A DNA stretch of 64,000 nt from an uncultured Acidobacteriia bacterium (lineage in GTDB: Bacteria > Acidobacteriota > Terriglobia > Bryobacterales > Bryobacteraceae): positions 25,578 through 89,577 of the forward strand of contig CAIVVT010000241.1 of assembly GCA_903909435.1 (NCBI GenBank), in the 5' to 3' direction. Below the pieces are notes generated by a model. That model searched no databases, was not told the origin of the DNA, and worked only from the letters and a program-made list of their open reading frames with translations. Shown one piece after another: positions 26,961 through 34,900 of this stretch. Positions within the stretch are counted from its first letter, which is position 1, and every line of letters begins with the position of its first letter. Both the position numbers and the translations under genes were made by a program.

Positions 26961-27884
26961 ATGTTCAAGCGTCTGAAATACGTTGTTGTTTTGATTCTCT
27001 GCTTCGCGGCACTGGCCAGCGGATCAGTCTTCACAAGTGTTGTCGTTTTCGGCGACAGCCTGAGTGACAACGGAAATCTGTTTCGGGCCTCCGTTCTGCC
27101 GGCTCCGCCCTATTGGCAGGGGCGCAGTTCCAATGGCCCGGTTGCGGTGGAGAATCTCGCCCAAAGCCTGAACGCCGGTCTGATCGACGTGGCTTGGTCT
27201 GGCGCTACGACGGGAATCGGCAATCATCTGGATGGAGGCAACCCGGTCAGTATCGGAACTTTCGGCCTGCCCGGCATGCAGCTTGAGTATCTAGGCTCAA
27301 AGGGCTCCGTACCCACAGGGGCGAATACGCTGTTCGTTGTGTGGGGCGGCGCCGACGATCTGCTTTCGCCTGCTCCGCAGGATGGTTCTCCAGCGGCCGT
27401 GCTGCAACGCTCAATAGGCGATATAGATAGCATCGTCAAAGGGCTGCTCCACGACGGCGCCCAGCACATTCTCGTGCCCGGGATGCCGGACTTGGGTTTG
27501 ACCCCATACTTCAGTTCCACCATCGGCGCTGCGGCCGGAACCTCTCTGACCGAATACTTCAACTTCTTTCTGCAGGTAGATCTGGCGCAATACGGCTCGG
27601 CGATCAGATACTTTGACACCTCCGGCTTCTTACACCGTGTGGTGGCGAACCCGGGTGCGTATGGATTCACCAACGTGACCGACATGTGCTACGACGGCGT
27701 CACCGTCTGCGCCCACCCGGACCAGTACCTGTTCTGGGATGATCTGCACCCTACCGCCCGGGGACACGCCATTCTGGGCGACGCTTTCGCTAATGCCATT
27801 CCGGAGCCCGGCTCCCTCGTCCTCACGGGCCTGGGACTGCTCCTCGGCATGGGAGCGATCCGCAGGCGCGGGCGCGCGCAGTAG
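26961..27884 (+). CDS. SGNH/GDSL-type esterase with PEP-CTERM sorting signal
   Basis: 307 aa. Signal peptide at residues 1-22, then the GDSL block VVFGDSLSDNG with the nucleophile Ser (about 34). Block III-like WGGADD carries a Gly-Ala-Asp in place of the usual GxND; the C-terminal catalytic dyad is DDLHPTARGH (Asp/His). This matches SGNH lipases and thermolabile-hemolysin-like hydrolases. The last 28 residues form a PEP-CTERM signal: IPEPGS, a hydrophobic helix and a final RRRGR cluster, expected to be processed by an exosortase during surface export. No exosortase is in this window. The start at 26961 is set by AGAGGAG and the signal peptide; the open frame upstream is not used. Followed by a hairpin terminator. 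Confidence 0.9.
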   Translation: MFKRLKYVVVLILCFAALASGSVFTSVVVFGDSLSDNGNLFRASVLPAPPYWQGRSSNGPVAVENLAQSLNAGLIDVAWSGATTGIGNHLDGGNPVSIGTFGLPGMQLEYLGSKGSVPTGANTLFVVWGGADDLLSPAPQDGSPAAVLQRSIGDIDSIVKGLLHDGAQHILVPGMPDLGLTPYFSSTIGAAAGTSLTEYFNFFLQVDLAQYGSAIRYFDTSGFLHRVVANPGAYGFTNVTDMCYDGVTVCAHPDQYLFWDDLHPTARGHAILGDAFANAIPEPGSLVLTGLGLLLGMGAIRRRGRAQ

Positions 27885-27906
27885 TATGCACTTCCGCAAA
27901 TGAAGC

Positions 27907-27932
27907 AGGCCCGGTCAACTCTGGCCGGGCCT
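27907..27932 (+). terminator. Hairpin after the SGNH hydrolase gene
   Basis: AGGCCCGG (27907-27914) and CCGGGCCT (27925-27932), extendable by three inner pairs to an ACTC loop, 23 bp after the stop codon and followed by a short T-containing tail. Confidence 0.7.
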
Positions 27933-28060
27933 CGTTGCGTACCCGGCCGGCGCGGTGCGGGCGCGCGCCCGGTAGGATGCCGGAGGTCCACCCTAGTTTA
28001 GGCCGCCGCGGCTCAGCGCCTCCCTCGCGTGGCGTGTAAGATTGTTGCTGGAAAACTGCC

Positions 28061-28906
28061 ATGCCTGTTCCGCCGCCCGCTCGCCCACATCTATTCGGGC
28101 CGTTCCGGTTCGATCCGGCGGAACGAATGTTGTCGCGCGATGGTGAGCCTGTTCCCCTGATGCCGAAGACGATCGACACGCTGGCGGTGCTACTGGAACG
28201 GCGCGGTCAAGTCGTCGAAAAGGCCGAGTTGATGAGGCTCGTGTGGCCCGACTGCGTGGTGGAGGAGGTTGGACTCGCTCGCAATATCTCGTTGCTTCGC
28301 CAGGCACTGGGCACCGTCGGTGAAGCCTATATCGAGACCGTGCCGCGGCGGGGGTACCGCTTTGCGCCCGCCGGCGTCGAGCCCCCGGGACAATTGCCGG
28401 TAGTTAAGCGGAGACCGGTTCTGCCGCTGGTGGCCGGACTGGCGGTGCTCCTGATCGCAGCCCTCGTGTACTGGCAGTTTTACCAGCCTTCACGGTTCTC
28501 GCCGGCCCGGGGCGAGCGGGCGCTGCTGGCCGTAGCGACCCTAGAGAGCATCAGCCCCGAACTTGAGCGGGCTGCCTTCCCTCTGCGGTTCACCGACACC
28601 CTGGTGGGAGAACTCGCGAAGCTTGATGCCGTACAGTTGATCTCGCCCAGCACCGTGCGGCGCTACGAGAGGCGGGGCATTCCGTTAGCGCTGATGGGGC
28701 GGCTGCTGGGCTTGAACGTGATCGTGGAGGGGACGGCTCAGCAGTTCGAATCCCACGTGCGGATTGCGCTGCGGATGAGCGATGTCCACTCGGGCCGCTT
28801 GATCTGGGCGGAGAACTACGATTGCCCGGCGGGGGATACCGCGAGCGCGGAGTCCAGCGTGGCGCGCGCGGCCGCGGAACAGATTGTCCGCCGGCTAAGC
28901 CATTGA
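28061..28906 (+). CDS. CadC/ToxR-like membrane transcriptional regulator
   Basis: 281 aa. Residues 10-105 are an OmpR/PhoB-type winged helix (FGPFRFDPAERMLSRDGEPVPL, MPKTIDTLAVLLER, ETVPRRGYRF), the DNA-binding module of ToxR/CadC proteins. A single TM helix lies around residues 120-142 (VLPLVAGLAVLLIAALVYW). The C-terminal 130 residues are extracytoplasmic and resemble the TolB-N/FlgO-like region found in acidobacterial regulators of this type (FTDTLVGELAKL, VIVEGTAQ, DVHSGRLIWAENYD). No TPR tail, so shorter than most. Likely senses an envelope signal and acts directly on DNA. The neighbouring small membrane protein gene starts 100 bp downstream and may be co-transcribed. Confidence 0.85.
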   Translation: MPVPPPARPHLFGPFRFDPAERMLSRDGEPVPLMPKTIDTLAVLLERRGQVVEKAELMRLVWPDCVVEEVGLARNISLLRQALGTVGEAYIETVPRRGYRFAPAGVEPPGQLPVVKRRPVLPLVAGLAVLLIAALVYWQFYQPSRFSPARGERALLAVATLESISPELERAAFPLRFTDTLVGELAKLDAVQLISPSTVRRYERRGIPLALMGRLLGLNVIVEGTAQQFESHVRIALRMSDVHSGRLIWAENYDCPAGDTASAESSVARAAAEQIVRRLSH

Positions 28907-29005
28907 TGAGCAGACAAGAAGGATCTTTCGCGCAGTCCGAAACCATTGCGAAGGCACATTCGCGGCGCTTGTGGGTCATCCTGGCAGCCGAAAGGAGGTG
29001 CTCGT

Positions 29006-29374
29006 ATGAGCGGGAATCAGAAAAAGGTTCTGTATTGGGCGCCGCGCGTCACTTGTCTGGTGTTTGCAGCGTTCCTGAGTCTGTTTGCGATGGACGTCTT
29101 TGGGGAGGGGTTGGGCTTCTGGCGCACCCTGTTAGCCCTATTCATGCACTTGATCCCTGTGTTCGTCGTGTTGCTGATCCTGGCGCTCGCCTGGCGCTGG
29201 GAGTGGATCGGCGCGGTGTTCCTGACCGTGCTCGGCTGCCTGCAGATGTGGTTGATGTTGTTTCGGCACATGCCCTGGGGGTCGTGGGCGTTCATCGCTG
29301 GACCACTGTGGGTGCTGGCCGCGCTGTTCCTGGTGAACTGGCTCAAGCGAAAAGAACTGCACGCCGGGAGATAG
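29006..29374 (+). CDS. Small four-TM membrane protein (DUF7670-like)
   Basis: 122 aa, about four TM helices: WAPRVTCLVFAAFLSLFA, LALFMHLIPVFVVLLILALAW, WIGAVFLTVLGCLQMWLML and SWAFIAGPLWVLAALFLV. The pattern DVFGEGLGFW followed by LFMHLIP and AWRWEWIG matches the small family I know as DUF7670; its function is unknown. The ATG at 29006 is 6 bp after AAAGGAGGTG. A decayed paralogue including the leader sequence lies 5.2 kb upstream (23741-24085), so this segment was duplicated and one copy was lost. It may share a transcript with the CadC-like regulator. Confidence 0.82.
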   Translation: MSGNQKKVLYWAPRVTCLVFAAFLSLFAMDVFGEGLGFWRTLLALFMHLIPVFVVLLILALAWRWEWIGAVFLTVLGCLQMWLMLFRHMPWGSWAFIAGPLWVLAALFLVNWLKRKELHAGR

Positions 29375-29466
29375 TGGTCGTTCGTAGGGCACCGGGGCTG
29401 CTCCGAGACCCACATTCGCATCGACGCGCCGGAAAGTAGCTCCGGCTGCGCCGATCTCAGGCACGG

Positions 29467-29589
29467 TCACCGCACCTCGCCGCGGTAGAACCGGCTCGTC
29501 GATAGGTCAGTCAAGACGACGCCTCCTCCGTGCGGAGTCCAGGTAACACCGCTGGAAAAAGCCCCAGCCAGCCGGAACTGCCTGATCAT
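29467..29589 (-). CDS. Short ORF, possible truncated PqqD-like protein
   Basis: 40 codons, ATG at 29589, with GGAGAGGA just upstream at usable spacing. The product contains WTPHGGGVVLTDLSTSRFY, resembling the core beta-strands of PqqD/RRE-type peptide chaperones (pattern G-x-VLLDL-x-TGRYY-x-LN), but stops straight after, where the helical half should follow. Probably a gene stub; no lasso-peptide or PQQ gene is nearby. Assignment is tentative. Confidence 0.3.
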   Translation of the reverse strand: MIRQFRLAGAFSSGVTWTPHGGGVVLTDLSTSRFYRGEVR

Positions 29590-29722
29590 GCGGATCCTCT
29601 CCGGCTTTCAGTGATCGAGATTCTGATAGCATGCCCTTAACGCTCGAAACAGGGTCTGCCTGGATTCCTGACGGAGTCTTGAGTCGGCCCGTTTGTTCGC
29701 TCTTCGAGAGGAGACCGTCCTC

Positions 29723-29908
29723 ATGCGTTTCCTGTCACCCAGCGCCCAATCCGCCGAAGTGATCCTTGATGCCCTGCCAGCGGCCTTTGTCCGCCTGGAT
29801 CGCGAATTCCGGCACAGCTTCGTTAACCGGCATGCCGAGCAAGAGATTGCAGCCGAGTTCGACTACGACGACCAGTCCAACGAGTTGAGGCTCGCGGATA
29901 CGCACTGA
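29723..29908 (+). pseudogene. PAS/histidine-kinase remnant (61-codon ORF)
   Basis: Preceded by GAGAGGAG and a plausible ATG at 29723. The first half (VILDALPAAFVRLDREF) is the start of a PAS domain. The second half (RHAEQEIAAEFDYDDQ, then NELRL) looks like the N-box-to-G1 strand of HATPase_c in acidobacterial kinases. The whole middle of the protein is missing, so this is probably an internally deleted kinase gene that keeps its original start. It could still be expressed as a micro-protein, but I see no functional domain. Confidence 0.45.
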
Positions 29909-30569
29909 AATCGACTCCCGCGGCGTGTCCGGACGGCGCCTCAGGTGCGGTTTGCAGCAGTCGCTCCCAGAAGGAGGCCCGCCGCAAATCGTTCCAGGGG
30001 ATCAATGACCGCTTGGGCCCAGCCAAAGTGGACGCGTGCCGGCGCAAGCGCAGGAGCATCACGCTGGCGCCACCGGGGCGCGCCGCAGCCATCCATTTGC
30101 TAGCCGTGCCATTTCCAAGCCCCGGTATTGATCTGCCACTCCGCTGCGGCGTCCTGTACCGTCACAACGCCCGCTACGCGGCGGTTCGCACCAAGCGAAA
30201 GCCGGGGATTCGCGCGCTACCGGCCAAAAGGTGTTAAAACTCCGAAAATCAGGCTCAGATCGTACATTAAGTCTGTCCAAGGGACCCCAAACCCCAATAG
30301 AATAAAGATGCGCGAGCTAAAATAACGGACTTCTAGGCCCTAACCTGCGAGCGGAGCCGCTCCGTTGTTGGCACCCCGGTCTTTCTGCCTGGACGGTACG
30401 AGCAGCGCGGAAGAGACAGCCTAGAATCCCCTGCACGAGTCAAGGTGCTTTCAGTGCATCTCAGTATTCTCAATTCGAGCGCTGGCGGCGAAACGCCTGA
30501 GTTGATCTGCATGTCGGAAAGGGCCGCGCCCTGCGCCAATCGGTTCGCCAGGAGTGGCTGGGGAGGACG
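29909..30569. other. Intergenic region upstream of the cellulose operon
   Basis: About 660 bp. The first 330 bp hold only eroded frames. An AT-rich stretch around 30235-30330 (ATAGAATAAAG, GCTAAAATAAC) is the most promoter-like part. A small palindrome CGGAG-CCG-CTCCG sits at 30353-30365. No c-di-GMP riboswitch consensus was recognised. Probably carries the bcs promoter. Confidence 0.45.
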
Positions 30570-31871
30570 ATGAGCGACTCAAAACGCAAGTCACCGAGTG
30601 GATTGGACTCGACTTTCAGCGACGATATTGAGACCATCTGCGCCCAGATTGGCTTTGACCCAAAGCTCTACATTGAGTTTCCGCGCAAGCGAAACCGGCT
30701 GTCTCCCATTCCGGAAGCGGAACTGAACGCCGGTCCAGCGCCGGCGACGTTCCAGGCGGGCACCGCCAAGACACCAGGGCCGGTGGCCACGCCGCCCGTT
30801 TCGCAGCCAGCGTCAGCGGCTGATCCGAATCTGGCCGCTCGTCCAGAAGTCAACTCGTTGGGACAGCCGCCCGCTTCTGAATTCGTCCAGCAAGTCCAGC
30901 TTCAACCAGCCGTCCACTCTTCCTGGCCCGGTTTGAGTGCGGCGGTTTCCTCGCAGCCCAACCGGTCCGCGGCAGACTCACCACAACCCGCTCGCACTCC
31001 GCAATCCCTGAGTCCGGCCCGGGCATTGCGGCCGGCCCAATCGATTGTCAGTACACGTTCTTACGAGAGGCCGTCCGCAGCGTCGCCCGCCCCGGGGCCC
31101 GAAGCCGTTCCCCCAGGCCAAAAACCGCAGGAGGTGCAGGGTTCCCGCGCCGGCTTGAGAGCGTTGTTTGACGAAATGGGCGGGGACGATCGTCCGCTGG
31201 AGCAGCGTCCTCAACGCCGCGCTCGTGCGCTCGTCGTGACCACTGCCGTCAGTGGGATGGGCTGCACGACCCTGACGGCGACGCTGGCTCGTTACTACCA
31301 GAGCCGGGGTGAGGGTGTGCTGATCTTCGACGACCGCGAGGATGGCCTGCTCAAACTGCACTTCGAGGCCGAGAACTCGGCTGCCATTCCAATCTTGAAC
31401 CGCAAGATCTCGCCAACCCTGTCGAGCACCTGGTTCCAGGAGCCGATGACGGTGCACCAACTGGACTATCGTTGGTTCCTGATGGACACCAAGGCGGTGA
31501 CACCGGCGCTCGTGAATACGCGGCTTGTCCCCGGATCCTGCTATCTCGTGCCGGTGCTGGCCGACATGCGCGGGATAAAGGCCGCCCTGGCACTCTCCGA
31601 GCAACTGGATAGCTATGAAAATGAACAGGGACGCCGACTCCCGTTCTACTTTGTGCTCAACCAATTCGACAGTGCCAGTCGCCTTCAGGAAGAGATCCGC
31701 CAGCACTTGATGCGCCGCCTGGGAAGCCGCCTGGCACCTGTTACGATCCGCTGGTCCGAGGAAATTGGTGCCGCGTTGGCCGAAGGCACTACCGTGCTGG
31801 ACTATGCGCCGGAGTCGCCGGCCTCGCGGGATTTCGAGAATCTCGGGGATTGGTTGGCGGATCTGGCTTGA
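30570..31871 (+). CDS. bcsQ: Cellulose biosynthesis BcsQ-type ATPase-like protein with N-terminal extension
   Basis: 433 aa, first gene of the cellulose operon. Residues 195-430 are a MinD/ParA-like domain related to BcsQ, which localises or assembles the synthase at the inner membrane. The P-loop reads SGMGCTTLTATLA and lacks the Walker A Lys, as I recall also for the E. coli BcsQ loop GGVGTT. VLIFDDREDGLLKLHF matches the BcsQ-type switch region. The N-terminal 190 residues are absent from a typical BcsQ: residues 15-38 (SDDIETICAQIGFDPKLYIEF) resemble the short helix motif of BcsR/BcsP-type accessory proteins, followed by a Pro/Ala/Gln-rich linker of about 140 residues. GGGGAGG precedes ATG. 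bcsAB starts 57 bp downstream. Confidence 0.8.
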   Translation: MSDSKRKSPSGLDSTFSDDIETICAQIGFDPKLYIEFPRKRNRLSPIPEAELNAGPAPATFQAGTAKTPGPVATPPVSQPASAADPNLAARPEVNSLGQPPASEFVQQVQLQPAVHSSWPGLSAAVSSQPNRSAADSPQPARTPQSLSPARALRPAQSIVSTRSYERPSAASPAPGPEAVPPGQKPQEVQGSRAGLRALFDEMGGDDRPLEQRPQRRARALVVTTAVSGMGCTTLTATLARYYQSRGEGVLIFDDREDGLLKLHFEAENSAAIPILNRKISPTLSSTWFQEPMTVHQLDYRWFLMDTKAVTPALVNTRLVPGSCYLVPVLADMRGIKAALALSEQLDSYENEQGRRLPFYFVLNQFDSASRLQEEIRQHLMRRLGSRLAPVTIRWSEEIGAALAEGTTVLDYAPESPASRDFENLGDWLADLA

Positions 31872-31928
31872 AGGCAGGCTACCCCGGAGCCTGGCATGCC
31901 CAAAGAGTAGGAAGCGACGAGTTAAGAA

Positions 31929-34900
31929 ATGAGCGGATCTAAAAAGAAGTCCGGACCCGGTTTTCTCGTAAAACTACTGATCCTACTTTCGCTCGTTGCA
32001 CTTTGCCTGATGGCGAGCGTTCGCTTTGAGTGGAGAGACCAGGCGCTTTTCGGAATCTGCACTTTCGCCCTGGCCGTCTGGATCAACCGCGGGTCGGCGA
32101 GTTACTCGGGAACGCTATTGCTGGTGATCCTCTCGTTGTTCAGCACCGGGCGGTACATTTACTGGCGCTACAGCGAAACCTACCGGCACCTGTCGGCTAC
32201 GGGCATAGCGAACCTGGAATGGGATGCGATCTTCCCGCTGCTGCTGATACTCGCCGAGTCGTATGCCGTGCTGGTGCTGGCGCTGGGCTACTTCCAGAGC
32301 CTGAGGCCGCTGGACCGCAATCCGACACCGCTCCCGCGCGACCTGGACGAATGGCCTGAAGTGGACGTGTACGTCCCCACTTACAACGAACCTCTGGCCG
32401 TGGTCATGCCGACGGTGCTCGCAGCGATGCGCATGGACTGGCCGCCAGACAAGATGAAGGTCTTCATCCTGGATGACGGGCGGCGTCCCGAATTCCGTGA
32501 GTTCGCGGAGTCCTGCGGCTGCGGCTACATGATCCGTCCCGACAACAAAGGAGCGAAAGCGGGCAACATCAACAGTGCGATGGCGCAGACGAAGGGCGAG
32601 TTTATCGCCATTTTCGATTGCGATCACATCCCCACCCGCTCATTCCTGCAGATGACCATGGGTTGGTTCCTAAAGGACCCCGACCTGGCCATGGTCCAGA
32701 CCCCGCACTATTTCTACACGCCCGACCCGTTCGAGAAGAACCTGGAGATTTTCGGCGAGGTGCCCAACGAGGGTGCGCTGTTCTACGGCGTGGTCCAGAA
32801 TTGCAACGACTTCTGGAACGCGACGTTTTTCTGCGGTTCGTGTGCTGCCATTCGCCGCAGCGCGCTGATCGAAGTCGGTGGCATCGCGGTCGAGACCGTT
32901 ACCGAGGACGCGCATACCGCGCTCAAGATGCAGCGGCGCGGTTGGAATACGGCCTACATCCGTTTTCCACAGGCAGCCGGCCTTGCCACTGCCAGCCTGG
33001 CGGACCATATTGGACAGCGAATTCGGTGGGGCCGCGGCATGGTCCAGATCCTCAGGATCGACTGCCCCTTATTTGGGAAAGGACTAAAGTGGCCGCAGCG
33101 GATTTGCTACCTGAACAGCACCCTGCACTATCTCTACGCAATCCCCAGGTTGATTTTCCTGACGGCGCCGCTCGTGTACCTCTTGTTGAACCGATCGAAC
33201 GTTTACGGCTACGTGCTCACGATTCTGGCCTATGCATTTCCGCACATCGCCCAATCGACGCTGACCAATAGCCGCATTCAGGGCCGCTACAGGCATTCAT
33301 TCTGGAACGAGGTGTATGAGACCGTCCTGGCTCCGTACATCCTGATCCCCACCACGCTCGCCTTGATCAGCCCCAAGCACGGTAAGTTCAATGTCACGCC
33401 CAAGAGTCACGGGTCCGATCAGGCCTACTTCGCCTGGCGTGCGGCGATGCCGGTGATCTTCCTGCTGCTTCTCAACCTCGCCGGCATAACCATGGGTGGA
33501 CTGCGTCTGATCACGGAGCCCGAACGTCAGCCCGCCTTGCTCATGAACATGTTCTGGGCTTTGCTGAACGTGATGATTCTGGGCGCGGCCGTGGCGGTGG
33601 CGGGGGAACGGCGTCAGCGCCGCCATGAAGCCCGGCTCGAACGCCGCTATCCGGCCAGGCTGATCCTGGACGATGGCCGCGTGCTCGCCGGCGAAACGGA
33701 CGACATGTCGAACAGCGGCGTTGCTCTGACCCTGGACGAGCCGGCCGAGATTGCCAGCGGCACCCGGTTGACTTTGCTGGTCACCGCTGCCGATGAGGAG
33801 GCTGCGCTTCCCGTGGAGATTGTGGGCGTCAAGGATCGCGAATTGCGCATGCGCTTCAACGAACTGGAAGTGCACCAGCGCGACGCGGTGACGCGCTTGA
33901 TCTTCGCCGGAGCGGACTTGTGGCTGAGCGGTTTGGAAGCGAGGACTTTCGACCGCCCCGGACAGAGTTTCCTGCGTATTCTGCGGGTGTCGGTGCACGG
34001 TATTCTGATGATTCCCGCCGCTATGTTTGCCCGTCCGGAGCCGGCTCCAGCGCCGCCGGTACCGGCCCGGCCGAAACGGACGCGCCCACGGCAGACAACC
34101 AGCGTGAGCATCGTCCTGGCGCTGGCCCTGGGGTTGGGCTGGTGTGCCCGCCAGTCCTATGCCGCCGACGGGCCTTCTGCTCGAGGTTTTGAGGAAGTGC
34201 GGGATTTCCGGCTGCTGGGCGAGCGGCAACCTATCGTATTGCATGGCGCCGACGTGCAGGCTGCGCTCAATTTCAGCCTCCCACTGGCAAAGGTCGCCAC
34301 GGAAGCGCACTTAGGCCTGAACTACCAGCTTTCACCCCTGCTCGATGCGGCCAAAAGCGAATTGCAGGTGATCCTCAATGGCTCCTACATCGGATCTGTC
34401 CCGCTGGAGCGCGGAACTGCTGGAGCCGACTCCTTCAGCCATGCGGAACTGCTCGTTCCGGCCGAGTTGCTGATCGCGCAGAATACGCTTGTCTTTCAGC
34501 TAAAAGGTCAGTGCCAGGGGGCTTGCGCAGCCAGCGATGGGGACCTTCGGACCATCATCGACCTCTCCAGCAGCCTGCGCATGTCGGGTGAAGTGATCCC
34601 CTGGCCGAACGACCTTGCTTTGCTCCCGGCTCCTTTCTTCGATCCCAACCTGCAGCAGGCGGTTGAGCTTGCGTTCGTCCTGCCGGTCGATGCGGACGCT
34701 CAGGTGTTGAAGGCCGCCGGTCTGGTGGCTTCCTACTTCGGCGCGCTGGCCGATCATCGGGGATTGAAATTCCCGGTCTCCCGCTCCGGCCTGCCGAAGG
34801 GTAACGCCGTCGTATTCGCTCTGGACGGAACCACCGATCTGTCGGCGCTCAAAATGGACGCCCCCGTCGGTCCGGTCGTGGCGCTCCGCGACAACCCCGC

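Noticed and set aside
30353..30365. Small palindrome CGGAG-CCG-CTCCG before the cellulose operon as a REP copy
   Set aside because: Shares only the GGAGCCG core with the 22-bp arms; too short to distinguish from chance in GC-rich DNA.
30240..30569. c-di-GMP riboswitch before bcsQ
   Set aside because: I looked for GEMM-type conserved segments and did not find them; only AT-rich promoter-like sequence is present.
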